A stretch of DNA of 64,000 nt from Acidimicrobiia bacterium (GCA_016871315.1 VFZE01000010.1:1-64000); one strand, 5' to 3'; shown: positions 24,737-36,037, counted from the stretch's first letter. Made by a program: numbers and translations. Notes: generated from the letters alone by a model not told the origin.

Positions 24737-26148
24737 AGCTTAAAAAACTGACCGTCATCATGCTGGCCTGTGTACTGCAAGCGGGCGACCCGGGAACCGG
24801 CGACTGGCCCATGTGGGGCGGAACGCCGGACCGGAACATGGTTTCCAACATGAAGGGTCTTCCCACGAGCTGGAATGTGGAGAAGGGGACCAACATCAAG
24901 TGGGTGGCCGCCGTCGGGTCGCAGACCTACGGTAATGTGACCGTGGCTGGAGGACAGGTCTACGTCGGCACGAACAATGAAGCGCTGCGCGATCCCAAGC
25001 AGGCTGGCGACCGCGGCGTGCTGATGGCGTTCCGCGAATCCGACGGCGCCTTTATGTGGCAGCACACTTCCGAGAAGCTGGCGGCGGGCCGCGTGAACGA
25101 CTGGCCGTTCCAGGGCGTTGCGTCGTCCCCTCTGATTGAAGGCGACCGGCTTTACTACGTCAGCAATCGCGCCGAAGTGGTATGCCTGGACACGAAGGGC
25201 TTCCGCGATAACGAAAACGACGGTCCATACACGGAAGAGACGCTCAAGGGGCCGGAGAACGCCGACATCGTGTGGAAGTTCGACATGATGGAAGAGGTAG
25301 GGGCGTTCCCGCACAACTTGGCGAACTCTTCGCCGGTAGCCCACGGTGATCTCATCTACGTGATGACGTCCAACGGGCACGATGAGAGCCATGTGAACAT
25401 TCCCTCGCCCCGGGCGCCGGCAATCATCGCGCTGAACAAGAAGACGGGACAGCTGGTTTGGGAAGACAATTCCGTGGGCGAGCGGATTCTGCACGGGCAG
25501 TGGTCCTCGCCGGCGGTAGGGATGATCGGAGGAGTGTTGCAGGTGGTATCGGCGCAAGGCGACGGCTGGGTGCGCGGCTATGAAGCCGAGAGCGGCAAAA
25601 AGTTGTGGGAGTTCGATACGAACCCGAAGGATTCCGTGTGGCCGAAGACGCGCAATGAAGTGATCTCGACGCCGATTATTTACAAAGACCGAGTGTACAT
25701 CGCCAACGGGCAGGATCCGGAACACGGCGAAGGCGTCGGGCATCTATATTGCATCGACGGGACCAAGCGCGGCGACATCACGCAAAGCGGGCGGGTCTGG
25801 CATTACGGCGAGATCCGGCGTTCGATTTCCACCGGCGCCCTGCACGACGGCGTACTCTACTACGCGGATTTCAGCGGCTTCCTGCACGCGCTGGATCCGG
25901 AAACGGGCAAGCAGTTCTGGAAGCATGACCTGCTGGCGGCGATCTGGTCGTCGCCGTTTGTCGCCGATGGGAAGGTATACCTGGGAGATGAGGATGGCGA
26001 TGTGGTTGTGCTGAAGGCGGGCAAGACGAAAGAGGTGCTGGCGGAAATGAACATGGGCAGCTCCGTATACGGAACCTTTGTCGCCGCCAACGGCACGCTG
26101 TTTGTGACCAACCGGAATCAGTTGTTCGCCATCTCGGAGAAAAAGTGA
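24733..26148 (+). CDS. Secreted PQQ-like beta-propeller protein
   Basis: The 471-residue propeller has a signal peptide (MKLKKLTVIMLACVLQAG) and the opening DWPMWGGTPDRNMVS. Blade motifs include LNKKTGQLVWEDN, YEAESGKKLWEFD and LDPETGKQFWKHD, with YVGTNNEALRDPKQ near the first blade. It is one domain without fused modules. Its ATG overlaps the stop of the first propeller gene, and its own stop overlaps the GTG of the amidohydrolase gene, so the three are probably translated together. Real cofactor binding cannot be judged. Confidence 0.85.
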   Translation: MKLKKLTVIMLACVLQAGDPGTGDWPMWGGTPDRNMVSNMKGLPTSWNVEKGTNIKWVAAVGSQTYGNVTVAGGQVYVGTNNEALRDPKQAGDRGVLMAFRESDGAFMWQHTSEKLAAGRVNDWPFQGVASSPLIEGDRLYYVSNRAEVVCLDTKGFRDNENDGPYTEETLKGPENADIVWKFDMMEEVGAFPHNLANSSPVAHGDLIYVMTSNGHDESHVNIPSPRAPAIIALNKKTGQLVWEDNSVGERILHGQWSSPAVGMIGGVLQVVSAQGDGWVRGYEAESGKKLWEFDTNPKDSVWPKTRNEVISTPIIYKDRVYIANGQDPEHGEGVGHLYCIDGTKRGDITQSGRVWHYGEIRRSISTGALHDGVLYYADFSGFLHALDPETGKQFWKHDLLAAIWSSPFVADGKVYLGDEDGDVVVLKAGKTKEVLAEMNMGSSVYGTFVAANGTLFVTNRNQLFAISEKK

Positions 26149-27563
26149 CGCGAACCGGGCTCTGGCTGCTGGCGGCGCTGGCGGCGCTGGCGCAGGCGCC
26201 CGATCTCCACGGTCGGCGTACGGAAACTCTTCTCATCCGCAATGCGATGGTGTTGGAGGGCGTGGGTACACCTGTTTCCGGGCCGCGCGACATTCTCATT
26301 CAAGGCAACCGAATTGCGCGTATGATGCCGAGCGGCGGGAAGCCGGTGGAGGCGAAGGCGGTGATCGACGCCTCCGGCAAGTATGTGTTGCCGGGCTTCA
26401 TCAATCTCCACGGCCACGTTCAAGATGAGCGCGGCGGCGCGGCGATGGAAGTCGACTACGTGCTGAAGCTTTGGCTGGCGGCGGGTATCACGACGGTGCG
26501 CGACGTGGGGAGCAACTTCGAGAAATCGAGGGCACTGCGGGCCAAGTCGGCTGAGGGAACGATTGCGGCGCCGCGGCTGTATCTGTATCCGTTCTTCACG
26601 GCGCGTACGCCGGAAGAGGCGGTGAAGCAAGTGCGAGAACTGAAGGAGAAGGGCGCCGACGGGATGAAGCACCTGGGCACGCATCGCGACGTCATGACGG
26701 CGATGCGGGGAGAGGCGGCGAACCTGGGGATGCGCACGGCGCATCACGTGGGGGTTGAGGAGACCAACGCCTGGGACGATATCAGGCTGGGCACGACGTC
26801 GATTGAGCACTGGTACGGGATTCCTGACGCGGCGATTGCCGATGGCGTGCAGAATTTTCCGCCCTCCTACAACTATCAGAACGAGACGGACCGGTTCCGT
26901 TATGCCGGACGGCTGTGGCGGGAGGCTGATCCGGAGCGGCTGGGGAAGGTGCTGCAAGCGATGGCGGACGCAGGCGTGGCGTGGGATCCGACGCTGAACA
27001 TTTATGAGGCGTCACGCGATTTGATGCGCGCGCAGAATCAGCCGTGGTTCAAAGAGTATCTGCATCCTGCGCTGGAGAAGTTTTTCCAGCCGAATCTGAG
27101 CAACCACGGTTCGTTTTTCTTCGGATGGACGACAGCGGACGAGGTCTATTGGAAAGAGAACTACCGCATCTGGATGGCGGCTTTGAAGGAGTTCGCGCGG
27201 CGTGGCGGCGTGATTGGCACGGGCGAGGATGCGGGGTTTATTTATCAGATCCAGGGGTTCGGCTACATACGGGAGCTGGAGCTGCATCAGGAAGCGGGAT
27301 TCCATCCACTGGCGGTGATCAAGCATGCCACCTACAACGGGGCGCGTGTACTGGGGAAGCAAACTGAGATCGGGCGGGTTCGCGCCGGATGGCTGGCGGA
27401 TCTGATCGTGGTGAACGGGAATCCGCAAGAAGATTTCAAGATGCTCTATCCGACCGCGGGGCGGATAGAGTGGACCATCAAGGACGGCATCCCGTATCAC
27501 GCACCGACGCTGGCGGCCGATGTAAGGCAACTGGTGGCAAAGGCGCGGGAGTCCAATCGGTGA
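26145..27563 (+). CDS. Secreted amidohydrolase (imidazolonepropionase-like)
   Basis: The 472-residue metal-dependent hydrolase starts at GTG 26145 (GTGA overlap) with a signal peptide (WLLAALAALAQA). The amidohydrolase barrel shows GKYVLPGFINLHGHV (first two metal histidines), a likely carboxylated-lysine region near GADGMKHLG, further histidines in RTAHHVGVEE and TSIEHWYG, and the catalytic aspartate in GTGEDAG. The family cleaves cyclic amides, peptides or esters; the substrate is unknown. It lies between propeller genes and an iron alcohol dehydrogenase, so hydrolysis followed by oxidation of a product is an attractive inference. The long 120-residue middle segment is less conserved. Confidence 0.88.
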   Translation: MTRTGLWLLAALAALAQAPDLHGRRTETLLIRNAMVLEGVGTPVSGPRDILIQGNRIARMMPSGGKPVEAKAVIDASGKYVLPGFINLHGHVQDERGGAAMEVDYVLKLWLAAGITTVRDVGSNFEKSRALRAKSAEGTIAAPRLYLYPFFTARTPEEAVKQVRELKEKGADGMKHLGTHRDVMTAMRGEAANLGMRTAHHVGVEETNAWDDIRLGTTSIEHWYGIPDAAIADGVQNFPPSYNYQNETDRFRYAGRLWREADPERLGKVLQAMADAGVAWDPTLNIYEASRDLMRAQNQPWFKEYLHPALEKFFQPNLSNHGSFFFGWTTADEVYWKENYRIWMAALKEFARRGGVIGTGEDAGFIYQIQGFGYIRELELHQEAGFHPLAVIKHATYNGARVLGKQTEIGRVRAGWLADLIVVNGNPQEDFKMLYPTAGRIEWTIKDGIPYHAPTLAADVRQLVAKARESNR

Positions 27564-28654
27564 CGCCATTCCAATCCGACGCCCGCACGAGCGTTGTGTT
27601 CGGCGCAGGAGCGCTGGCGCGGCTGGTCTCGATAACGCGGGGGCTGGGTTTCCGGCGCACGTTGCTGGTGGCGGATCAGGGAATGGTGGCTGCCGGCTAT
27701 GCGGCGGAAGCAGCGCGGCGGCTGGAGGAGGCAGGCATTGCCGTGACGGCGTTCCACGACTTCACCGAGAATCCGGATTCGGCGCAGGTGGAGAAGGGGC
27801 GGGGGGCGGCAGCGGCGGCGGGAATCGATTCGCTGGTTGGGTTGGGAGGCGGATCGTCGATGGACTGCGCCAAGGGAATCGACTTTTTGGTGAGTTGCGG
27901 CGGGCGGATCGAGGATTACTGTGGCTGGGACAAGGCGCCACGGCCATTGCTGCCGATGATCGGGATCCCGACAACAACGGGCACGGGGAGCGAGGCGCAG
28001 TCCTATGCGCTGATTTCCGACGCCGAGACGCACGTGAAGATGGCCTGTGGAGCGCCATCGGCGGCGTTCCGGACCGTGATTCTGGACCCGGAGCTTGCGC
28101 GGACGCAGCCTCGCGCGGTGCTGGCCGCGACAGGCTACGACGCGCTCTCGCACGCGGTGGAGACGTTTGTGACATCGGGGAGGAATTTTCTTTCTCTGTG
28201 CTATTCCAGGGAGGCATGGCGGCTGCTGGCGTGCAATTTCGAGCGGCTGCTGGAGCGGCCTGGCGACATGGAAGCGACGGCGGCGATGCAAATGGGGGCG
28301 TATCTGGCCGGGCTGGCGATTGAAAATTCGATGCTGGGGGCGGCGCATGCCTGCGCGAATCCACTGACGGCCGAATGCGGCATCACGCACGGCGTGGCAA
28401 TTGCGCTGATGCTCGCTCACGTCGTGCGATGGAACGGCGCCGAGCGGTATGCGGAACTGGAGGCGGACTTGCCGGCGCGGCTGGATACGCTGGCGCGGCG
28501 GGCAGGATTGCCGCGCACGCTGCGGGAGGCGGGAGTGGTGGAAACTCTGTTACCGAAGCTGGCCGAAGATGCGTCTAAACAATGGACAGGAAGATTCAAC
28601 CCGCGGCCGCTGGACGCGGCGGCGGCATTGGAGATTTACCGATGCGCGTATTGA
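27560..28654 (+). CDS. Iron-containing (group III) alcohol dehydrogenase
   Basis: The 364-residue cytoplasmic NAD(P)-dependent enzyme starts at GTG 27560, overlapping the amidohydrolase stop (GTGA). The dinucleotide site is GGGSSMDCAKG, followed by PTTTGTGSEAQ, and the iron ligands lie in GYDALSHAVETFV and AECGITHGVAIA. The longer frame (from 27389) would overlap the amidohydrolase and is rejected. It is the only clearly cytoplasmic member of the operon and may oxidise an alcohol released by its partners. The last propeller gene overlaps its end by 13 nt. Confidence 0.92.
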   Translation: MTPFQSDARTSVVFGAGALARLVSITRGLGFRRTLLVADQGMVAAGYAAEAARRLEEAGIAVTAFHDFTENPDSAQVEKGRGAAAAAGIDSLVGLGGGSSMDCAKGIDFLVSCGGRIEDYCGWDKAPRPLLPMIGIPTTTGTGSEAQSYALISDAETHVKMACGAPSAAFRTVILDPELARTQPRAVLAATGYDALSHAVETFVTSGRNFLSLCYSREAWRLLACNFERLLERPGDMEATAAMQMGAYLAGLAIENSMLGAAHACANPLTAECGITHGVAIALMLAHVVRWNGAERYAELEADLPARLDTLARRAGLPRTLREAGVVETLLPKLAEDASKQWTGRFNPRPLDAAAALEIYRCAY

Positions 28655-29727
28655 TAGCTTTGCTGGCGGGTTCGCTGGCGTTTGCCCAGGGCGACTGGCC
28701 GCAGTTCCGCGGCAATCCGCAGTTGACGGGAGTGGCGACCGGCGCGGTGCCGAAGACGCTGAAGCTTCTGTGGAGCTGGGAAGCGGGCGAGTCGATGGAA
28801 TCCTCGGCGGCGATTGCGGGCGGCGCGGTGTATGTGGGATCGCAAGGAGGATTCCTGGCGTCGCTGGATCTGGCGACGGGGAAGCTGCGGTGGAAAGCGA
28901 AGACAGGCTATATCGGCGAATCATCGCCGGCGGTGGCCCACGGGCTGGTCTTCGTGGGTGATCTGGACGGCGTGGTTCATGCGTTTCAAACCACCGACGG
29001 CAAGCCTGTGTGGACCTTTAAGACGGGAACGGAGGTGAAGTCGTCGCCGGTAGTGGCTGGTGACAGAGTGCTGATCGGCTCCTATGATGAGCACGTCTAC
29101 GCACTGGAGGCGAAGACAGGCAAGCTGGTCTGGAAGTTCCAGACCATGGGACCGGTGCATTGCACGCCGGGGCACGCCGAGGGGATCACTTATATCTCCG
29201 GTTGCGACGCGCGGTTCCGGGCGATAAGGATCGCCGATGGCAAGGAGGCCTACGATGTGGACGCGGGCGCCTATGTCGGCGCGTCACCGGCATTCGGCGG
29301 CGGCATGGCTTTCTTCGGAACCTACGAGAACGAAGTAGTGGCGATCGATATGAACGCGAAGAAGGTGGCTTGGCGGTACGAGCATCCTCAACGGAAGTTT
29401 CCTTTTTACTCTTCGGCGGCGATCGTGGGCGACAAGGTGCTGATCGGCGGGCGTGACAAGATGCTGCACTGCCTGAACGCGAAGACGGGTAAGGCGCTGT
29501 GGACGTTCATGACGCGGGCGCGGATCGATTCCTCGCCGGCGGTGGCTGATACGCGCGTCTTCTTCGGGTCGAATGACGGGCGCTTCTACGTAGTGGACAT
29601 CAACACGGGCAAGCAGGTGTGGGAGTTCGAGGTGGGCGCGCCGCTGTCGGCGTCACCGGCAATCGGCGGCGGACGGATCGTGATCGGCTCGCAGGACGGG
29701 AAGCTGTACTGTTTCGGCGGCAGCTAG
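28642..29727 (+). CDS. Secreted PQQ-like beta-propeller protein
   Basis: The 361-residue product has a signal peptide (MRVLIALLAGSLAFAQ), the opening GDWPQFRGNPQLTG, and regular blades: LDLATGKLRWKAKT, FQTTDGKPVWTFKT, LEAKTGKLVWKFQT, LNAKTGKALWTFMT and VDINTGKQVWEFEV. It resembles BamB in fold, but a BamB role is unlikely with three such genes in one operon. The ATG at 28642 lies inside the end of the dehydrogenase gene. Its TAG stop shares CTAG (29724-29727) with the convergent DinB gene. Confidence 0.87.
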   Translation: MRVLIALLAGSLAFAQGDWPQFRGNPQLTGVATGAVPKTLKLLWSWEAGESMESSAAIAGGAVYVGSQGGFLASLDLATGKLRWKAKTGYIGESSPAVAHGLVFVGDLDGVVHAFQTTDGKPVWTFKTGTEVKSSPVVAGDRVLIGSYDEHVYALEAKTGKLVWKFQTMGPVHCTPGHAEGITYISGCDARFRAIRIADGKEAYDVDAGAYVGASPAFGGGMAFFGTYENEVVAIDMNAKKVAWRYEHPQRKFPFYSSAAIVGDKVLIGGRDKMLHCLNAKTGKALWTFMTRARIDSSPAVADTRVFFGSNDGRFYVVDINTGKQVWEFEVGAPLSASPAIGGGRIVIGSQDGKLYCFGGS

Positions 29728-30269
29728 ACGGTGGGTTCGAAGGCCCAAGTGGGCGGGACGATTCCCTTCAGGCGCAGATAGACGACCAGTTGGCCGCGGT
29801 GATGGGCGGTATGCATGTAGGCGCGCATGCACAGATCCGTGGCGCTATGCGCCGGCAGGCGGCCGAGCTTGAGATCGGTGCGGGCAAGTTCCTTCGTTGA
29901 GGCTTTCGTGATGACTTCGGTGACGAAATCGAAGGAGGCGGTAAGGTAAGCGCGAACGACTTTCTTGGAGGTTTCCGTGGGGGCGGGCGGGGCCGGAGGC
30001 TGCACGATTCCGAAAGCGGTCATGTAGGCTACGTTGGCGCGGCCGAGATGGACCATCTGCTCGGCAAAGTTGCGCTGCGCGTCGGTGGGCTTGAACGTAT
30101 AGGCGTCCTCGGGCATGGCGTCGGCGACGGCAATGGTGTATTCGGCGGTAACCTTCCAGTGCTTGAGGAAGCTGTCGCGCCATTGGGTGATGAAGGCATC
30201 GCCTTCGTGGGCAGCGGCGGCGGAAGTGAAACCGGCGGCGAGGGCAGGCAAGACTTGTCTGCGTTTCAT
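29724..30269 (-). CDS. Secreted DinB-family protein
   Basis: The 181-residue product has an exported N terminus (MKRRQVLPALAAGFTSAAAA) and a DinB four-helix bundle. Metal-binding histidines are expected in QMVHLGRAN and YMHTAHHRGQL, and both are present. DinB-like proteins are metal-dependent transferases (for example thiol S-transferases), but most members are uncharacterised and a secreted form is unusual. It follows the polyphosphate glucokinase gene by 3 nt and is the last gene of that operon. Confidence 0.83.
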   Translation of the reverse strand: MKRRQVLPALAAGFTSAAAAHEGDAFITQWRDSFLKHWKVTAEYTIAVADAMPEDAYTFKPTDAQRNFAEQMVHLGRANVAYMTAFGIVQPPAPPAPTETSKKVVRAYLTASFDFVTEVITKASTKELARTDLKLGRLPAHSATDLCMRAYMHTAHHRGQLVVYLRLKGIVPPTWAFEPTV

Positions 30270-30272
30270 GAT

Positions 30273-30959
30273 TTACTCCTTCCATAGTGCGGCGCCGCCC
30301 AGCAGTCCGGCGACGTTGGGCACAATCTTGACCCTGGGTGGCAGCTTCAGTTTCACTCTTTCCCCATTGCCGCCGCCGATCCAGAGGCGGTCATAGTTGA
30401 AAAGGTGGTGCAGTTCAGCGAAGGCGCGCTGGAGCGAGCGGTTCCATTTCTTCTTTCCGGATTTTTCCAGCGCCTGGGCGCCGAGACATTCTTCGTAGGT
30501 TCTGCTTTTGCGGAAGGGGTGGTGCGCCACTTCCAGGTTCGGCACGAGTTTGCCGTCGACGAACAATGCCGAGCCGAGCCCGGTGCCGAGCGTGAGCACG
30601 AGTTCCACACCTCTGCCGCCGACCACGGCGAGCCCCTGCACATCAGCGTCGTTGGCGGCGCGAACCGGTTTGCCGAGCGCCTGGGACAACTCCTTTTCCA
30701 AAGGGAACCCGATCCAGGATTTGTCGAGGTTGTGCGCGGTTTCGGTGACGCCTTTTCGGACCACGCCGGGGAATCCGACCGCGACGCGATCGAACTTGGC
30801 TTGTTTGGCAGCGAGCTGCTTGATTGAGTTGATCACGGACTGTGGAGTTGCAGGCTGGGGCGTGGGCACGCGAGCGCGCTCGGAGAGCTGCTTGCCTTTC
30901 CCGTCGATGATCATCACCTTGACGCCGGAACCGCCGATATCCACCGCCAGGATCCGCAT
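30273..30959 (-). CDS. ppgK: ROK-family kinase, polyphosphate glucokinase-like
   Basis: The 228-residue kinase phosphorylates glucose, probably with polyphosphate as donor. It has the ROK phosphate loop VDIGGSGVKVMI, the PpgK-type segments RVPTPQPATPQSVI and HNLDKSWIGFP, GFPGVV, the catalytic region in NDADVQGLAV and LTLGTGLGSALF. The match to actinobacterial PpgK in TPQPATP and DKSWIG is what favours polyphosphate. It is slightly shorter than usual. It lies between a solute symporter and a DinB gene, consistent with trapping an imported sugar. Confidence 0.8.
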   Translation of the reverse strand: MRILAVDIGGSGVKVMIIDGKGKQLSERARVPTPQPATPQSVINSIKQLAAKQAKFDRVAVGFPGVVRKGVTETAHNLDKSWIGFPLEKELSQALGKPVRAANDADVQGLAVVGGRGVELVLTLGTGLGSALFVDGKLVPNLEVAHHPFRKSRTYEECLGAQALEKSGKKKWNRSLQRAFAELHHLFNYDRLWIGGGNGERVKLKLPPRVKIVPNVAGLLGGAALWKE

Positions 30960-30971
30960 GCCCTTACACTA

Positions 30972-32503
<1,532 letters not shown>

Positions 32504-32507
<4 letters not shown>

Positions 32508-32749
32508 CGACGATCCTCCGGCGGAGGCTGATCTTGTTCTGCCTGCTGCTCGAGACGCGACGGCCAGGCGAACCGGACGAGAAGGGTCATGACGAGTGCC
32601 GCGAGAAGAGTGTAGCCGGCATGGTAGGAGAGGCCGATGGGGAGGAAGCCAAAGGCCAGCGGATGAGCCACGCGCCAGTGCCAGAAGTCCTGGTGCAGGG
32701 CGAAGACCAGAAGAACGAGAGAGGTCAGCAGGAGTCGCTTGAGAATCAC
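32504..32749 (-). CDS. DUF3311 small membrane protein paired with the symporter
   Basis: The 81-residue protein (GTG start at 32749) has two membrane helices ([18 protein letters not shown] and the segment around [14 protein letters not shown]), with the DUF3311-like polar loop [18 protein letters not shown] between them and a charged tail. DUF3311 proteins accompany SSS symporters and probably act as accessory subunits. An alternative GTG at 32782 would add 11 residues. I prefer the shorter form because an extended -10-like TGTGATACT lies over that upstream start. Neither has a clear Shine-Dalgarno. Confidence 0.75.
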
Positions 32750-32871
32750 GGAAAAAGCGCCAAAGCGTTTAGTATCACACACTGTCGGCGGGGGAAGGGG
32801 AACCTTTGGCGATTCCGGGTCGTCATTCCATTGATGATCCGAGGTTTGTTACCTTGAAAAAAGTGGGAGTC

Positions 32872-35800
32872 ATGATCCGCGACAATATGCGCGCAGCCTG
32901 TTTGGCTGTGGTTTTCAGCATGCCAGCCGCGATGGCGCAGACCAATAGTTCGGTGGCGGGGCGAGTCCAAGCAACAACCGGACAGCCGCTGGCCGCGGTT
33001 CAGGTGACGGCGCGGCAGGCCGAAACCGGGCTGACGCGGAAGACGCAATCAAACGCGGATGGACACTACGTGCTGGCGTCGCTTCCTGCAGGCGTATACG
33101 ACATCCGGGCGGAGGCCAACAGTTTCCGGCCGCTGACGCATTCCGGCATCCGGCTTAGCGTGGCGGAAACATTAGGGCTCGATTTTGAGCTGGAGTTGGG
33201 GACGCTGGAGCAGGCGGTGACGGTAAGCGGGCGGCAGCCGCTGGTGAACACGAAGACATCGGAGCTGAGCTACCTGGTGGAAGAACAGTCGATCCGGCAA
33301 TTGCCGCTGAACGGGAGGAACTACACGGACCTGGCGCTGCTGCAGCCCGGCGTGGTGGCGTTTCAGAATCGCGACGGCGGCTCTGTGGTGGCGCACGGGC
33401 TGGGGATGAGCATCAACGGGCAGGACCCGCGCTCCAACGTGTACCTGCTGGATGGGACGCCGTTGAACGATTTCACGAATGGGCCGGCGGGTAGCGCCGC
33501 TTCGACGGCGCTGGGTATGGAGACGATCCGCGAGTTCCGCGTGGAGACCAATGCGTACTCGGCGGAGTTCGGGCGGAATTCCGGGGGACAGATCAACGCG
33601 CTGACCAAGTCCGGCACCAATGAGACGCGCGGGAGTCTCTACTATTTCCACCGCAACGATCAGATGGACGCGCGGAACTTCTTTGATCCGGCGCAGCGGC
33701 CGGAGTTCAAGCGGAACCAGTTCGGCGGCGCGTTCGGCGGACCGATCGTGCGTGACCGTGCGTTCTTCTTTGCGGGCTACGAAGCGCTGCGTGAGCGGCT
33801 GGGTAGGACGATCAACGCGGTGGTTCCCGACGCCAACGCGCATCAGGGGCTGATTCCGGATCCGGCGAATCCGGGCCGGTTGCTGAACGTCGGCGTTCAT
33901 CCGGCAGTGCGGCCGTACTTGAGCGAGTATCCCCTGCCGAACGGGCCGAGCCGCGGTCAGGGACTGGCGCTGTTCACGCACACCTTTCACCAAACCCTGC
34001 GCCAGGATTTCGGGCAGTTCCGCTATGACCAGAACTTGAAGGAGGGCGGGCAGCTGTTTGTGCGGTACACGGCCGATGATGCGTCGCAGCGCCTGCCGAT
34101 GGATTTTCCGCAGTTTCCGCGGTCGTTCCTTTCGCGCAACCAGTTTTTTACAGCCGAGCATGCCTATGTGTTTTCGCCGCGCGCGTTAAACATTTTCCGC
34201 GCCGGGTTCAGCCGGACGCGGATCGGGCAAGACGTGGAGGCGAACACCGCGGCGCCGCTGGGCGCTTTCGTGCCGGGGCGCGGGCTGGTGGGCAACATCG
34301 ATATTGGCGGCGCGAGCCGGTTCGGTCCGCAGACGTCGGTGAACGTGCAGCTGACACAGAACGTGTTCAGCTTGGAGGACAACCTGAGCTACATTGCGGG
34401 GCGGCACACGCTGAAGTTCGGTGGGCTGGCGGAGCGGTACCGGGACAATATGGTGAACCCGACCTTCGCGCTGGGCATCCACACATTCGCCGATCTGCGG
34501 GCGTTTCTGGAGAACCGGCCGTTGCGGTTCCTGGGGCTTGCTCCGACAGGCGCCTTGGACCGCTACTGGCGGTTCACGCTGATGGGATTCTATGTGCAGG
34601 ACAGCATTGTAGTGCGGCCGCGGCTGACGTTGCACGTGGGACTGCGCTACGAGTTTTCGACAATGCCGGTGGACACGCAGGGGCGCGATTCGGCGCTTCC
34701 GAATCTACTGGACCCGGCCCCGACGGTCGGTCCGTTGTACCGCAATCCAACCAAGAAGAACATCTCGCCGCGGTTCGGATTTGCGTGGGATCCGTTTGGC
34801 GGAGGGCGCACTTCGGTTCGCGGCGGATACGGCTGGTTCTTCAACACGAACAATCACCAGAACCTGATCGTGACAGTGACGAATCCACCGGCGACACCTC
34901 GGCTGATCATCGGAGCGGGCACAACGTTCCCGGTGCCGCCGTTTGAGCGCGGGATCGGCAATTCGATCCGGCCGATCGAGTTCAACCTGAAGAATCCGAA
35001 TGTGCATGTGTGGAACCTGAGCGTTCAGCGGCAGATTCCTCATGACGTGGTGGTGACGGTGGGCTATGCCGGCTCGCGGGGGATTCACCTGCTGCGCAGT
35101 GCGGACCTCAATACCGCGATCCCGCAACGCCAGCCCGACGGGACACTGTTCTTTCCGGCGGGAGCGCCACGGCAGAATCCGAACTTCTCGACGATCGAGC
35201 TGAAAAAGAGCGACGGCAACTCCTGGTACAACGCGGCGATATTCGAGGTGCGGAAGCGGTTCGCGTCGGGATTCCAGTTGCAAAGCTCCTACACGTTTTC
35301 ACGCAATATCGACACGACGCAGGCTTCGACGTTTTTTTCCGATGCGACCAACGGGACCACATCCGCGATGCCCGAATATCCCGGCTTCAGCTACAACAAG
35401 GGGCTGGCCGATTATCATGCCAAGCACAATTGGGTGTTGAACTTCACCTGGGAACTGCCGCTGGCGGGTTCGGCGACGGGCATGACGAAGCAGTGGCTGG
35501 AGGGCTGGCAGCTGTCGGGCATCTCGAACGTACGCAGCGGCAATCCACTGACGCTGTTTGTGCAGGCGAACCGGTCGCGCTCGTTGTGGAGCCCGTCGCT
35601 GGGACCCGGACTCGGTCCGGACCGTCCGAGCATTTCGCCCGGCTTCACGCATCAGAGCGCGGTGCTTGGCTCGCCGGACCGTTATTTCAACCCGGATGCT
35701 TTCTTCCTGCAACCGGCGGGAACGCTTGGCAATCTGGGCCGCGGCGCTCTGATCGGGCCGAACCTGCGCTCGTTCGATCTGTCGCTGCTCAAGAATATCC

Positions 35801-36006
35801 GTTGGTCGAGGCTGGGCGATTCCGGGCGCATTCAGTTCCGAGTGGAGGCGTTCAACCTGTTCAACCGGGCCAATTTTGGGCCACCTTCGCTGCTGGCATT
35901 TGCGGGGAGCCGCGATGGAGAAGCGCCGTTCAGTTCGCTGGGCCTCGTGCGGAACACGACGACGTCGAGCCGGCAGATTCAATTGGGATTGCGGTTGTCG
36001 TTTTAG
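32872..36006 (+). CDS. Oar-like TonB-dependent receptor with carboxypeptidase-regulatory domain
   Basis: The 1,044-residue outer-membrane receptor has a signal peptide ending AMAQ, a carboxypeptidase-regulatory-like domain (about 25-105, SVAGRVQATTGQPL to GIRLSVAETL), a plug with QLPLNGRNYTDLALLQPGV and the conserved SAEFGRNSGGQINALTKSGTN, and a ~22-strand barrel ending in a terminal aromatic residue (LRLSF). Such receptors are abundant in Acidobacteriota and are thought to import oligosaccharides or other large ligands. I chose the ATG at 32872 (after GGGAG). It is followed 31 nt later by a sulfatase gene, suggesting that sulfated glycans may be the cargo. Confidence 0.92.
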   Translation: MIRDNMRAACLAVVFSMPAAMAQTNSSVAGRVQATTGQPLAAVQVTARQAETGLTRKTQSNADGHYVLASLPAGVYDIRAEANSFRPLTHSGIRLSVAETLGLDFELELGTLEQAVTVSGRQPLVNTKTSELSYLVEEQSIRQLPLNGRNYTDLALLQPGVVAFQNRDGGSVVAHGLGMSINGQDPRSNVYLLDGTPLNDFTNGPAGSAASTALGMETIREFRVETNAYSAEFGRNSGGQINALTKSGTNETRGSLYYFHRNDQMDARNFFDPAQRPEFKRNQFGGAFGGPIVRDRAFFFAGYEALRERLGRTINAVVPDANAHQGLIPDPANPGRLLNVGVHPAVRPYLSEYPLPNGPSRGQGLALFTHTFHQTLRQDFGQFRYDQNLKEGGQLFVRYTADDASQRLPMDFPQFPRSFLSRNQFFTAEHAYVFSPRALNIFRAGFSRTRIGQDVEANTAAPLGAFVPGRGLVGNIDIGGASRFGPQTSVNVQLTQNVFSLEDNLSYIAGRHTLKFGGLAERYRDNMVNPTFALGIHTFADLRAFLENRPLRFLGLAPTGALDRYWRFTLMGFYVQDSIVVRPRLTLHVGLRYEFSTMPVDTQGRDSALPNLLDPAPTVGPLYRNPTKKNISPRFGFAWDPFGGGRTSVRGGYGWFFNTNNHQNLIVTVTNPPATPRLIIGAGTTFPVPPFERGIGNSIRPIEFNLKNPNVHVWNLSVQRQIPHDVVVTVGYAGSRGIHLLRSADLNTAIPQRQPDGTLFFPAGAPRQNPNFSTIELKKSDGNSWYNAAIFEVRKRFASGFQLQSSYTFSRNIDTTQASTFFSDATNGTTSAMPEYPGFSYNKGLADYHAKHNWVLNFTWELPLAGSATGMTKQWLEGWQLSGISNVRSGNPLTLFVQANRSRSLWSPSLGPGLGPDRPSISPGFTHQSAVLGSPDRYFNPDAFFLQPAGTLGNLGRGALIGPNLRSFDLSLLKNIRWSRLGDSGRIQFRVEAFNLFNRANFGPPSLLAFAGSRDGEAPFSSLGLVRNTTTSSRQIQLGLRLSF

Positions 36007-36037
36007 CATCCGGCTGGACTCGTCTACACTAGTCGGT

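Noticed and set aside
22574-29727. Reading the three propellers as true PQQ-dependent dehydrogenases
   Set aside because: Only blade motifs are visible; there is no vicinal disulfide, catalytic Asp or cytochrome domain to support PQQ catalysis.
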